Below, one piece after another: positions 1 through 9,017 of a stretch of 64,000 bases of DNA. Numbering within the stretch: position 1 is the stretch's first letter; the number at the start of each line of letters is the position of its first letter. The notes beneath the pieces were generated by a model. The model saw only the letters and a list, made by a program, of their open reading frames with translations, ran no database searches and had not been told where the DNA came from. Origin of the DNA: Candidatus Lustribacter telmatis (GTDB taxonomy: Bacteria; Vulcanimicrobiota; Vulcanimicrobiia; Vulcanimicrobiales; Vulcanimicrobiaceae); the NCBI GenBank assembly GCA_003164045.1, contig PLRU01000018.1:24924-88923 (forward strand), given 5' to 3'. The position numbers were made by a program, and so were the translations under genes.

Positions 1-2
1 CG

Positions 3-1595
3 GCACCCTCGACGGCCGATGTGCAACGTCTGCTCGACGCGCACGTGCACGATTATCCCGGGACGGGGATCATTACCGGCATCATCGATAACGGCAAAAC
101 GACGATTCTGAAAGCCGGCTCGAGCGGCACGTCGCGCCCGCTCGACGAGCATTCACTCTTTGAGATCGGTTCAGTGACGAAGACGTTCACGGCCACACTG
201 CTCGCCGACATGGTGCTGCATCGCGAAGTCGCGCTCGACGATTCGGTGCAGAAGTATCTGCCGAGCGACACGCATGTTCCGGAACGCAAGGGCAAAGCGA
301 TCACGCTTCTCTCGCTCGCAACGCAGCATTCCGGCCTCCCGTATATGCCGAGCAATATGGAACCGTCGATGAATCCGTACGCGGACTATACGTGGGCAAA
401 GCTGTCGGCCTTTCTCAACGACTACAAGCTAACGCGCGATCCAGGCGAGCAGTTTGAGTATTCGAACCTCGGCGCGGCACTGCTCGGCGAAGCTTTGGCG
501 GACGACGAACACGCGAAGTACGCGGCGCTCGTGCAGGCGCGCATCTTCGCGCCACTCGGCATGACCGAATCGAGCGCGCTGAACGTTGCGCAGCTCGATC
601 CGGCGTTGCGGGCACGCATCACGACGGGCCATAGAATGGATGGGCCGGTGACGCCCGACTGGGACTTCGACGCGATGGCGCCTGCGGGCGCAATCCGCTC
701 CAGCGTTTCGGACATGCTGCGCTTCGTCCGCTGCAACCTCGGTGCGCGACCGCTCGACGAGGTTTGTCTGCTCGCACAGCAGCCACGCGACACGTCGTTT
801 CCCGGCAGCCATATCGGCTTGATCTGGTGGATCGGCGACTTCGTACCGATCGTTCATCACGGCGGCGACACGCAGGGATATCACGCGGCCGTTGCCCTGT
901 CGCCGGATCACCAGCGCGGAGTCGTCGTGCTTACCAACGGCGGTGGATCCGTGGACGAGCTTGCTCAGCATCTCATCGACGCGTCGCTCCCGCTCCCGCA
1001 GTTTGCGCCGAGCTTGACGCTCGCACCGGCACAACTCGACGCGTATGCCGGCTCCTATCACGACGATCGAGGCTTGCGCTTCCTGATCGCGCGCGACGCG
1101 AGCGGGCTCACCTCGCAGCTCGGGGAACAAGATCCGCTGCCGATGTATGCAGAAGGCAACGATACGTTCTTCACGCGGTATGTCGCGGCCCATATCGTTT
1201 TTACGCGCGATGCGATCGGGGCCGTAAGCGCGCTCGTCTTACATCAAAACGGACGCACGCCGATCTTCACGCGCGATGGGATGATCGCGCCACCGGCAAC
1301 AGTGGTAACGCCGTCACCGATCGTCATGCTCGACTCCGCAACACTTACTCAATACGCCGGCAGATATCTCCGCGATGCCGGCAACGCATACGACGTCACT
1401 GTCGGCGGCGAGAGTGGCCTCACCGTGCAGCGCACCGGTCTGTCATCGTTTCCCATCTACGCTTCGAGCAAAGACCATTTCTACTATAAGGTCATCGATG
1501 AGCGGATCGACTTCGTGCGCGACGACGCGGGCAATGTCATCGCGTTGACCGAACGGGTGGCCGGCCGAATCACTACGATGCCACGGGTCAAGTAA
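3..1595 (+). CDS. Serine hydrolase, class C beta-lactamase-like family (5' partial)
   Basis: Penicillin-binding/beta-lactamase-fold serine hydrolase; the substrate cannot be told (D-amino peptide, ester or beta-lactam). Counting from an in-frame GTG at 21, the nucleophile motif SVTK is at residues 51-54, the YSN motif at 147-149 and the HGG triad at 280-282, so the active site is complete. After about residue 335 come two similar lipocalin-like modules (YAGSY near 344, YAGRY near 452), the accessory domains often seen in this family. The frame stays open to the left edge and no signal peptide is visible, so the true start probably lies outside the window. The LLM oxidoreductase follows after 3 bases and is probably cotranscribed. 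Confidence 0.85.
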   Translation, partial: APSTADVQRLLDAHVHDYPGTGIITGIIDNGKTTILKAGSSGTSRPLDEHSLFEIGSVTKTFTATLLADMVLHREVALDDSVQKYLPSDTHVPERKGKAITLLSLATQHSGLPYMPSNMEPSMNPYADYTWAKLSAFLNDYKLTRDPGEQFEYSNLGAALLGEALADDEHAKYAALVQARIFAPLGMTESSALNVAQLDPALRARITTGHRMDGPVTPDWDFDAMAPAGAIRSSVSDMLRFVRCNLGARPLDEVCLLAQQPRDTSFPGSHIGLIWWIGDFVPIVHHGGDTQGYHAAVALSPDHQRGVVVLTNGGGSVDELAQHLIDASLPLPQFAPSLTLAPAQLDAYAGSYHDDRGLRFLIARDASGLTSQLGEQDPLPMYAEGNDTFFTRYVAAHIVFTRDAIGAVSALVLHQNGRTPIFTRDGMIAPPATVVTPSPIVMLDSATLTQYAGRYLRDAGNAYDVTVGGESGLTVQRTGLSSFPIYASSKDHFYYKVIDERIDFVRDDAGNVIALTERVAGRITTMPRVK

Positions 1596-1598
1596 CCG

Positions 1599-2612
1599 AT
1601 GACGGTTCCGCTAAGCGTCCTCGATCAGTCGCCCATCGTATACGGCGGGACGCCGCGGGAGGCGGTGGCGGCCACGATTGCGCTGGCGAAGCGTGCTGAA
1701 GAGCTGGGGTATCATCGGTACTGGTTAGCCGAACATCATGCTTCGACGAATCTGGCCGATGCTTCGCCGGAAGTGCTGCTCGCGCGGTTGACGGGGGAGA
1801 CGTCGCGGATTCGGTTGGGGAGCGGCGGGATTATGCTGCCGCACTATAGTTCGTTCAAGGTTGCGGAAGTGTTCCGGATGCTCGATGCGTTGGCGCCGGA
1901 TCGGATCGATCTCGGCGTCGGACGAGCGCCGGGCGGCACGCGTATGATTTCTGCGGCGCTGCAGAGTAACGACTCACTGTTGTTTCCGCAGCAAGTGCAA
2001 GAAGTGCTCGCCTATTTTGCGGGCGAGTTGCCGGATCCGCGACTGCGCGGGTTGATCGCGCAGCCGAGTGGTGACACGTCACCGGCGATGTGGGTGCTCG
2101 GCTCTTCCGACTTCGGTGCGCGGTTGGCGGCGGAACTCGGTTTGCCGTATTCGTTTGCGCAGTTTATCGGCGGCGATTATCCGCAGGTCACGCATCTCTA
2201 CCGGCAACAGTTCAAACCGTCCGCGTATCTCGATAAACCGCACGTGATGCTTACCGTCGCTGCGATCGTTGCGCCGACGGATGAAGAAGCGGACGTGCTT
2301 TCGTTACCGGCATTGCTCTCACGAATGCGGCGGCTGCGCGGATTGCCGTCGGCAATGCCGTCGCTCGAAGAAGCGCAAGCGTTTCCGTGGACGGAACGCG
2401 AGAAGCGCGAAGTGATCGCGTCGCGCAACATGATCATCGGTTCGCCGGCAACGGCCAAGGCGCGCATCGACGCGTTGGTCGAGAACTACGCGGCCGACGA
2501 AGTCATGGTGCTCACGATCGCGCCGGATTACGCCGCGCGCACGCGCTCGTACGAATTGCTGGCGGCGGCCTACGCGCAGGCGGCATCCGGCATCGCTTCA
2601 AAGGTGGGGTGA
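1599..2612 (+). CDS. LLM class flavin-dependent oxidoreductase (luciferase-like monooxygenase)
   Basis: The 337-residue protein matches the bacterial-luciferase TIM-barrel family. It opens with the typical LSVLDQSP segment, has the RYWLAEHH motif near residue 40 and a GLGVGR-like segment (DLGVGRAPGG) near 105. Members are FMN/F420-dependent monooxygenases or reductases of unknown substrate (MsnO8/YhbW-like group). The ATG is 3 bases past the upstream stop, and its TGA overlaps the next ATG (TGATG), so it belongs to an operon with a substrate-binding protein and a ThDP enzyme. The neighbours suggest small-molecule uptake and oxidation, but the substrate is not deducible. Confidence 0.88.
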   Translation: MTVPLSVLDQSPIVYGGTPREAVAATIALAKRAEELGYHRYWLAEHHASTNLADASPEVLLARLTGETSRIRLGSGGIMLPHYSSFKVAEVFRMLDALAPDRIDLGVGRAPGGTRMISAALQSNDSLLFPQQVQEVLAYFAGELPDPRLRGLIAQPSGDTSPAMWVLGSSDFGARLAAELGLPYSFAQFIGGDYPQVTHLYRQQFKPSAYLDKPHVMLTVAAIVAPTDEEADVLSLPALLSRMRRLRGLPSAMPSLEEAQAFPWTEREKREVIASRNMIIGSPATAKARIDALVENYAADEVMVLTIAPDYAARTRSYELLAAAYAQAASGIASKVG

Positions 2613-3568
2613 TGCAACAACGTCATCTCGATCGGCGCGCCGCGCTTGGGCTGCTCGCTGCCGCCCCCGCGGCCCTCGCCCTCCCGGCGCGCGCGGCGAC
2701 GCTCACGACGGTGCGCATCGGGGTCCAGCCGGTCGAGTCGGCCGGGCAGACGTTTTACGCTAAAGATCTCGGCTGGTTCGCTGAGGCGGGCCTCGACGTT
2801 CAGATCACGCCGCTCTCCAACGGCGGCGCGCTCGTCGCCGCGGTGATCGGCGGCTCGCTCGAAGTCGGGCTCTCCGCCGTCGGACCGGTCGCGCAAGGCG
2901 CGGTGAAGGGCCTCGGCGTGAAGATCATCGCGCCCGCCGGCATGTCGCTCAGCACCGCGCCGACCGACGTGACCATGGTCGCGCTCGACTCAACGATCAA
3001 GACTGCCGCCGACCTCAACGGCAAAACCGTCGGCGTCAACGGCCTCGGCAACGTGCTGATGTACGCGACGCAGGCCTGGATCGACAAGAACGGCGGCAAC
3101 AGCAAGAGCGTGAAGTGGACCGAGTTGCCGTTCCCATCGATGGCACCGGCGCTCGCCGCGCACCGCATCGATGCGGCGACCCTTGCCGAGCCGTACGTGT
3201 CCGACGCGAAATCCGTCGCCCGCGCGCTCGCAAATCCGATGGACGCGATCGCCCCGACCATTCCCGCAACCACGTGGTTTGCGAACGGCACGTGGCTGCA
3301 GCAGCAGCCCGCCATCGCAGCCAAAGTCGTCGCTGTGCTGAAACGCGCGGCAATCTGGGCGAACGGACATCCCAAGGAAGCCGGCGATATTTTGATTCGC
3401 TACACGTCGATCAAACCGGAAACGCTTGCGGTGATGACGCGCTCGACGTTCGGCGTCGACATCGTGCCGAGCCAAATCCAAGCGCTGATCGACACCGGCG
3501 TCACCTACGGCGACGTCGATCATGCCGTCAAAGCCTCCGAAATCATCTGGAAAGCACCCCGGGGATAA
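2612..3568 (+). CDS. ABC transporter substrate-binding protein, NMT1/SsuA-like
   Basis: Periplasmic solute-binding protein of 318 residues. The N-terminus carries an RR pair followed by a hydrophobic Ala/Leu stretch ending near ALPARA, which reads as a Tat-like or Sec signal peptide. The mature part begins VRIGVQPVESAGQTFYAKDL and contains GGSLEVGLSAVGP, as in NMT1/THI5/SsuA proteins that bind nitrate, sulfonate or pyrimidine-like ligands. The ATG at 2612 overlaps the upstream TGA. No ATP-binding or permease gene lies beside it, so the rest of the transporter must be elsewhere or the protein works otherwise. The frame is open further upstream, but that extension overlaps the oxidoreductase and lacks a signal. 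Confidence 0.85.
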   Translation: MQQRHLDRRAALGLLAAAPAALALPARAATLTTVRIGVQPVESAGQTFYAKDLGWFAEAGLDVQITPLSNGGALVAAVIGGSLEVGLSAVGPVAQGAVKGLGVKIIAPAGMSLSTAPTDVTMVALDSTIKTAADLNGKTVGVNGLGNVLMYATQAWIDKNGGNSKSVKWTELPFPSMAPALAAHRIDAATLAEPYVSDAKSVARALANPMDAIAPTIPATTWFANGTWLQQQPAIAAKVVAVLKRAAIWANGHPKEAGDILIRYTSIKPETLAVMTRSTFGVDIVPSQIQALIDTGVTYGDVDHAVKASEIIWKAPRG

Positions 3569-3572
3569 CATC

Positions 3573-5264
3573 GTGCTCGAAACGCAAACGACCGGCGCGC
3601 ACGCCTTTCTCGCCACGCTCAAAGCGAATAATATCGATACGCTCTTCGGTTTGCCCGGGTCAACCGAAGCACCGTTGCTCGAAGCGATCCGCGCCGACGC
3701 AACGATGCGCTACATCCTCACGCTGCAAGAAACCGTCACGGTCGCGATGGCCGACGGCTACGCGCGCGCCGGCAACCGCGTCGGCGTCGTCGGCTTGCAC
3801 ACGACGGTCGGCACGATGAACGGTTTGAGTCAGATCTACAACGCCGCGCGCGATAACTCGTCAATCGTCGTTACCGCCGGGCACAAAGATACCGGCGTGC
3901 TCGCGAACGACGGCTTCTGCGCATTACCCGATTTGCCGTCGCTCGCGCGCAGCTTCGTCAAGCATTCGTGGCAGAGTCTGAGTTCGAGCGCGGTCGGCAC
4001 CGACATGCGCCGTGCGATCAACGTTGCCACGGCAAACCCGCCGGGCCCGACGTATCTGGCGATCCCTGAAGACATCCAAGCCGGCGCGGCCGACCTTGCC
4101 GGCCCCGGCGATCAGCGCGCGTTTGCATCCGAAGCGAATGCGCATCTCGAACGCCGTCCCGATGCGAAGGCCGTCGCTGAGGCCGTGCGCATGCTGCTCG
4201 CCGCACGCCGGCCGATGCTCGTGCTCGGCGCGTCGACCGCCGCGCACGCGAAGGCGGCGCGCGCCTTTGCCGAAGCGCTGGAGCTACCGGTGTTTGCCAT
4301 CGAGCGCACGCAGATCTCCGAACTCCCCTATCCCGTGAGCGATCCGCGTTATCTCGGTCAGTACGGCGAACAGCGCCCGCTGATCGCGGATGCGGATTGC
4401 GTCGCCGTCATCGGCGCGCGCGCGTTCTTTCCATTCTCGACCGAAAGCGCCGCGAAGCTGCCCGAGGCTGCGAAGCTCATCCACGCCTCCGCCGACGCCG
4501 CGCAAATCGGCTGGGCGATCGTGCCCGACGTCGGTCTCGCAGGCGACGCCGGTCCGGTGCTCGCCGATCTCATCGCCGCAACGGCAGCGGCCGGCGGATT
4601 GCCCGCGCAGGCGCGCGCCGAACGTATCGCACGCCTAGAAGATCTGCGCACGCAATACCGCGCGGCCAACGCGAAAGACCGCGCGCGTCACGACGAACTC
4701 GCGAGAGAAGCCGGCGCCGTTTCGCTCGTCGCGCTCACCGACGCGCTCGGCGCCGCACTGCCGCCCGGCGCGCTGATCTTCGATGAGGCGATCTCGTCGT
4801 CGCGCGCGTTGCTGCGCCACACCGCGTTTCCCGAGAACTCCCGCGTCTTCCGCACCAACGGCGGCTCGCTCGGCTGGGGACTTCCCGCAGCCGTCGGCGC
4901 GAAAATTGCGTGCCCCGATCGCGCGGTCGTCGCGGTCGTCGGCGACGGCACGTTTCACTTCACGCCGCAAGCGCTCTGGACGTCGGCGCAAGAGAAGGCG
5001 CCCGTGCTCACGATCGTCGTCGACAACAGTGGCTATCTCGCGGTGAAGCTGTCGATCGAACGCCACCTCGGCGTCGACAAAGATTCACAGCAGCATCCGG
5101 GCACCGATCTCCCGGCGCTCGATCACGTAGCCGTCGCGCGCGGCTACGGTGCCGAGGCGATGCGCATCGACGATCCAGCGAAACTGCAAGCCGCAATCGC
5201 GACCGCCTTGAAGTCGGATCGTTCGACCGTTATCGTCGTCCCGGTGCCGAACGCCCGCCGGTAA
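3573..5264 (+). CDS. Thiamine diphosphate-dependent enzyme (acetolactate synthase/benzoylformate decarboxylase-like)
   Basis: About 563 residues with the three domains of the ThDP decarboxylase/synthase family. The PYR domain has the catalytic glutamate (E53, in LTLQETVTVAMADGYARA), the middle domain is a Rossmann-like region, and the PP domain has the cofactor motif GDGTFHF followed by VVDNSGY. Exact chemistry (acetolactate synthase, 2-oxo acid decarboxylase or other) is not resolvable, and there is no ilvN-type small subunit nearby. I chose GTG 3573, which lies just after the upstream stop; an ATG at 3522 would overlap that gene by 47 bases and add 17 unconserved residues. Last gene of the operon, converging on the MFS gene with no spacer. 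Confidence 0.85.
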   Translation: MLETQTTGAHAFLATLKANNIDTLFGLPGSTEAPLLEAIRADATMRYILTLQETVTVAMADGYARAGNRVGVVGLHTTVGTMNGLSQIYNAARDNSSIVVTAGHKDTGVLANDGFCALPDLPSLARSFVKHSWQSLSSSAVGTDMRRAINVATANPPGPTYLAIPEDIQAGAADLAGPGDQRAFASEANAHLERRPDAKAVAEAVRMLLAARRPMLVLGASTAAHAKAARAFAEALELPVFAIERTQISELPYPVSDPRYLGQYGEQRPLIADADCVAVIGARAFFPFSTESAAKLPEAAKLIHASADAAQIGWAIVPDVGLAGDAGPVLADLIAATAAAGGLPAQARAERIARLEDLRTQYRAANAKDRARHDELAREAGAVSLVALTDALGAALPPGALIFDEAISSSRALLRHTAFPENSRVFRTNGGSLGWGLPAAVGAKIACPDRAVVAVVGDGTFHFTPQALWTSAQEKAPVLTIVVDNSGYLAVKLSIERHLGVDKDSQQHPGTDLPALDHVAVARGYGAEAMRIDDPAKLQAAIATALKSDRSTVIVVPVPNARR

Positions 5265-6509
5265 CTAGCTCGCGACGACGGCCGCGCGCGATTCGGCACG
5301 CTGCGTGAAGAGCGCGAGCCCAACCGTCACGAGCATGAACCCCGCGCCGATATAGTAGATGTCGCGCGGTTGTCCGTGATCCATCAGAACGCCGTAAAAC
5401 AGCGGGCCGACCATACCGCCGAAGTTGAACCCGGTCGTCACGACGCCGAACGTGCGCCCGACGGCTCCGGGCGGCGCGGCCTTGCGCACCAGCATGTCGC
5501 GCGACGGTTGAATCAAGCCCGAGCAAAAGCCGGCGAGCGCGAGCAGTCCGCCGATGACGTAGGCGCCCGCGTTGAACGTGCCGATCGCGACCGTCGCTAG
5601 CGCACAGCAGACGAAGCCCACGACCGCGACCGTGGCATGACGGGTCGTCTTGTCGGCGATCTGGCCGCCGGCAAGCACGCCGAGCGCGCTGGCAACCAGA
5701 AATGCCGTCAACGCCACGCTGCCCTGTGCGAGCGGAATACCGTAGAGCGCCTTCAGCGCGACGATCGAGTACGTTTGAATGCCGCCGGTCGAGAGCGAGA
5801 GCAGCATGAACCACAGCGTCAGGCTCACGATCGCCGGCGTCAGCAATTTGCGCAAGCCGATGTTCGCTGCGGCCGCCGCTTCCGCGTGCAGCGCTTCCGA
5901 ACGGTGATCGAGTTCCTTCGCGAACAGCAGCGGAACTGCGGCGACGAAGCCGAGCGCGCCGGCCACGATGAACGCTGCCGGAAGGCCGTACGTCGTCCCG
6001 ACGCCGATCAGGACGAGCGGCGCCAAGCCGAAGCCGACGTAGCCCGAAAACGTGTGATACGAAAACGCGCGTCCGACACGCTCGGGAGCGACGGCCGCGT
6101 TGAGCAGATCGTAGTCCGCCGGATGATACACCGCGTTCGCTAGCCCGACGCACGCCATCACCACGAACAGCCACGGGTACGTCGGAATGAGCGCGAACGA
6201 GGCGAATGCCGCGCCGCCAAGCAGTAGCGCGGCGATGAGCAGCCGGCGCGAACCGAGTTTGTCGGTCATAAAGCCGACCGGCGTTTGCGCGAGCACCGAG
6301 ATGACGTTGTAGACCGTCAGCACGAGCCCAAGCTGCACGTAGCTTACGCCCAGATACGTCTTGAGCAGCGGAAAGAGCGGCGCGAGCGCGAGGATGTAAA
6401 AGTGGGAGACCATGTGCGCGCTCGACACGAACCAGATCGCTCGCCGCTCCTTCGCGAGCGCGTGATCTTTAGGAATTCCCGGACCGCTCTGTGCTATAAG
6501 CGTAGCCAT
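5265..6509 (-). CDS. MFS transporter
   Basis: The 414-residue integral membrane protein has about 12 hydrophobic segments and the MFS loop signature between helices 2 and 3 (PVGFMTDKLGSRRLL, near residue 80). Overall it resembles drug/metabolite exporters of the Fsr type, but the substrate cannot be named. Its stop directly abuts the stop of the ThDP enzyme gene on the other strand. It is divergent from the small exported-protein gene at 6600, so the 90 bases between hold both promoters. Confidence 0.85.
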   Translation of the reverse strand: MATLIAQSGPGIPKDHALAKERRAIWFVSSAHMVSHFYILALAPLFPLLKTYLGVSYVQLGLVLTVYNVISVLAQTPVGFMTDKLGSRRLLIAALLLGGAAFASFALIPTYPWLFVVMACVGLANAVYHPADYDLLNAAVAPERVGRAFSYHTFSGYVGFGLAPLVLIGVGTTYGLPAAFIVAGALGFVAAVPLLFAKELDHRSEALHAEAAAAANIGLRKLLTPAIVSLTLWFMLLSLSTGGIQTYSIVALKALYGIPLAQGSVALTAFLVASALGVLAGGQIADKTTRHATVAVVGFVCCALATVAIGTFNAGAYVIGGLLALAGFCSGLIQPSRDMLVRKAAPPGAVGRTFGVVTTGFNFGGMVGPLFYGVLMDHGQPRDIYYIGAGFMLVTVGLALFTQRAESRAAVVAS

Positions 6510-6599
6510 GTCTAGGGGGCGGCTTCGCCAGGCAGGGCGCGGGCGACCCCCCGTCCCAAAGGAGGTGTCGTAATTGCTCTCCGAGGGGATGGGGTTTTC

Positions 6600-7025
6600 A
6601 TGAAACTGATTTTCGGTCTAGCTACGGCTGCGCTGCTGCTTTCTAGCGCGCCGGCCATCGCCCAAGCCCCGCCCGGCGGCGTCCCCCTCGGAGCCGGTCT
6701 GCAGCGCGGCGTCATGGGGCTCAACAATTCCGGCCAAAACGGGTTCGTCACGCTCCTGACGCAGGGCGGCCAAACGCGACTGGTCACGTCACTCGAGGGC
6801 ACCCTGCCCGGCCGCGTGCAAACCGTCGCCGTGCAGCGCGGCAAAACGTGCGATGCGATCCAGCCCGGCATCGTCGTGCGCAGCGCGGATCTCGTGCACG
6901 GTATTTCGCGCGGAACCATCCCGATGACGGAAGCCCGTCTCCTCTCCGGCAACTACGTCGTAGTCGTATATAGCAACAACACGCCCAATGCGCGCCAAGT
7001 CGCGTGCGGGCAACTCTACCGCTAG
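6600..7025 (+). CDS. Small exported protein of unknown function
   Basis: 141 residues. A clear Sec signal peptide (MKLIFGLATAALLLSSAPAI, cleavage near AIAQA) precedes a mature domain of about 120 residues rich in beta-strand-type sequence, with only two cysteines (in GKTCDA and near the end, VACGQLY) that could form a disulfide. It lacks an evident catalytic motif. The size and strand pattern recall small periplasmic beta-sandwich proteins, but I do not recognise the family. GAGGGG about 11 bases upstream of the ATG is a plausible ribosome site; a second, stronger GGAGGTG at 6561 serves no open frame. The next gene starts 11 bases downstream. Confidence 0.7.
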   Translation: MKLIFGLATAALLLSSAPAIAQAPPGGVPLGAGLQRGVMGLNNSGQNGFVTLLTQGGQTRLVTSLEGTLPGRVQTVAVQRGKTCDAIQPGIVVRSADLVHGISRGTIPMTEARLLSGNYVVVVYSNNTPNARQVACGQLYR

Positions 7026-7036
7026 GAGCACACTCA

Positions 7037-7903
7037 ATGGCGACGATCGATCGAAGCACGTTCATGGGCGGATCGGCTGCGGTGATTGCCGCCGCGAACG
7101 CCGTTCCCGCCGATGCGCAGACCTCAACCTACGGGAAGCCGCACGCGCCCATCGTCCCGGAAACGGATCCGGCGATCCTCGTCGTCAACACGATGCTCGC
7201 CCGTCCGGGTGGGGCGATCAGCGGATACGTCGCGCTGCCGGCCACGGTCACGGCCACGACGCCGGGCATCGTGCTGTGCGCGCACATCTGGGGCGTCGAT
7301 GCGCAGTATCGCGATCTCGCGCGGCGCTTCGCGAAACTCGGCTACATCGCGATTGTGCCGGGGATCTTCGATCGCTCGCACCCGCCCAGCGGCGACGGTC
7401 AAACCGACCTCAGCCTTTTCGGACCGGCAGTCGCCGCACTGTACGCCGGGAACCAAATGAACGGCGATCTGCTAGCCGCAAAAGCGTGGATCCGCCAAAA
7501 ATCGGCCCGCGGCAAGGTCGGCCTGTACGGCAATTGCATGGGCGGCGGCATCGTGCTGCAAGCCCTGGTGGGAAACAAAGACTACGACGCGGCCGCGGAA
7601 CTCTACGGCTACGTGCGCGCGGATCGTAAGACGACCGAACCGCCGCCGGACGGCGCGTTCGATTGGGCGACGAAGGTCACCACGCCCACGATCGGTTTCT
7701 ACGGCGGCCTCGACGGCGGCATCAACACGCTCGACGTGACGGCCGCATTCAACAAACTCGCCGGTCCGCACGACGTGACGATTTATCCGGATGCGCCGCA
7801 CGGCTTCTTAGACGACACCCGCCCGAGCTACCGGCTCGGGCCGGCGACCGACGCCTTCAACAACATGATGTCCTGGTATGGGAAGTATCTGACCACTACC
7901 TAA
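7037..7903 (+). CDS. Dienelactone hydrolase family protein, probably exported
   Basis: Alpha/beta hydrolase of 288 residues with the dienelactone hydrolase triad: Cys167 in GNCMGG, Asp226 in GGLDGG and His255 in APHGFLDD. A cysteine rather than serine nucleophile is diagnostic of this family, which opens lactone rings or cleaves esters. The first ~30 residues (DRSTFMGGSAAVIAAANAV, then PADAQ) look like an export signal. AGGAGC lies 6 bases before ATG 7037, supporting this start over an in-frame ATG-less extension to 7004 that overlaps the previous gene. Likely cotranscribed with the small exported protein upstream. Confidence 0.85.
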   Translation: MATIDRSTFMGGSAAVIAAANAVPADAQTSTYGKPHAPIVPETDPAILVVNTMLARPGGAISGYVALPATVTATTPGIVLCAHIWGVDAQYRDLARRFAKLGYIAIVPGIFDRSHPPSGDGQTDLSLFGPAVAALYAGNQMNGDLLAAKAWIRQKSARGKVGLYGNCMGGGIVLQALVGNKDYDAAAELYGYVRADRKTTEPPPDGAFDWATKVTTPTIGFYGGLDGGINTLDVTAAFNKLAGPHDVTIYPDAPHGFLDDTRPSYRLGPATDAFNNMMSWYGKYLTTT

Positions 7904-7919
7904 CGCGAAGTAGTCCGCG

Positions 7920-9017
7920 ATGGCGACGACGATCGTTCACGCCGCGGACGTGCATTTAGAAACGGTCTTCCCCGACGTGCGCGGCGGCGGTGCCCGTCGC
8001 GCCGCCCTCGCCGACGCGTTCGAGCGCATCGTCGACCTCGCGCTCGAGCGCAATGCCGACGTGCTTACCATCGGCGGCGACCTCTACGAAAGCGAACGCG
8101 CTGGTCCGGCGACCGCGCGTTTTCTCTTTGCCGCGTTCGCGCGCTTCGGCAAACGGGTGTTCATCGCGCCCGGCAATCACGATCCGTTCGCGGCGCGCTC
8201 GCTCTATGCGCGCGACGACTTGCCGCCGAACGTACGCGTGTTTGCGGACGCGTCGTGGACCGGCGTGCCGCTCGCGCCCGACGTGACGCTCTACGGTTTC
8301 GGGCATACGCCCGCCGAACCGGGCCGGCCCTTCGCCGGCGCCGCGTTCGATCGCAGCGGCGTGCGCATCGCGCTCGTGCACGGCAGCGACGAAGAACGCT
8401 GTCCGCCGGGCAAACGCGCGACGGCGCCGTTCACGGCGGCCGAGATTCGCGAAGCCGGTGCGACGCTCACGCTCACCGGACACTATCACGGCGGCTCGAT
8501 CGTGAACGACGCCGCGGGGCCCGTCTTCGCCTATCCCGGTTCGCCCGAACCGATCAAGTTCGGCGAACGCGGCGAGCACGGTGCGCTCGTCGTTACCGTG
8601 CGCGACGATGCGTCGGTGGGCATCGAGAGCGTGCCGATCGCGCGTACGCGGCTGCTCGACGTGAACGTGCCGATCGACGATGCGGGCGACGAAGGCGCCG
8701 TGATCGCGGCCTGCGAGCGGGCCCTCGAATCGTTCGGCAAACACGATTACGTGCGCGCCACGCTGCGCGGCGCCGTGCAGCCGGGCACGCGCGTCGACCG
8801 CGCGCTCTTGATCGAACGCGCCGGCGCGCACCTCGGTGCACTCGATCTCATCGACCAAAGCGTCACCGCCGACTACGCCGCGATCGCGCACGAATCGAAC
8901 GTCCGCGGACGCGCGGTCGCCGAACTGCTTGCTGCCGCCGACGCCGGCGACGACGACGCCCGCCGCGCGCTGGCCCTCGTCGTCGCGGCCTTCGACGGTG
9001 CGGAGATCGCGCCGTGA
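7920..9017 (+). CDS. Metallophosphoesterase, SbcD/YhaO-like DNA repair exonuclease subunit
   Basis: 365 residues of the calcineurin-like phosphoesterase fold. It has all metal-binding motifs in order: DVH at 10-12, GGDLYE near 50, PGNHDP near 83, and LTGHYHGG near 185. These are the SbcD/Mre11 nuclease motifs, and the pairing with the ATPase gene downstream (GTGA overlap at 9014-9017) fits an SbcCD/YhaO-YhaN-type complex that processes DNA ends. The C-terminal ~120 residues resemble the capping region of YhaO. ATG 7920 is 16 bases after the preceding stop. Confidence 0.88.
   Translation: MATTIVHAADVHLETVFPDVRGGGARRAALADAFERIVDLALERNADVLTIGGDLYESERAGPATARFLFAAFARFGKRVFIAPGNHDPFAARSLYARDDLPPNVRVFADASWTGVPLAPDVTLYGFGHTPAEPGRPFAGAAFDRSGVRIALVHGSDEERCPPGKRATAPFTAAEIREAGATLTLTGHYHGGSIVNDAAGPVFAYPGSPEPIKFGERGEHGALVVTVRDDASVGIESVPIARTRLLDVNVPIDDAGDEGAVIAACERALESFGKHDYVRATLRGAVQPGTRVDRALLIERAGAHLGALDLIDQSVTADYAAIAHESNVRGRAVAELLAAADAGDDDARRALALVVAAFDGAEIAP

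Noticed and set aside
6561-6570. Strong ribosome site AAAGGAGGTG suggesting a small ORF
   Set aside because: Frames starting after it meet a stop within a few codons; it may just belong to the leader of the exported-protein gene.
8255-9013. Long 5' extension of the SbcC-like frame
   Set aside because: It overlaps the SbcD-like gene fully and translates to Arg-rich low-complexity sequence; the GTG at 9014 gives the normal N-terminus.
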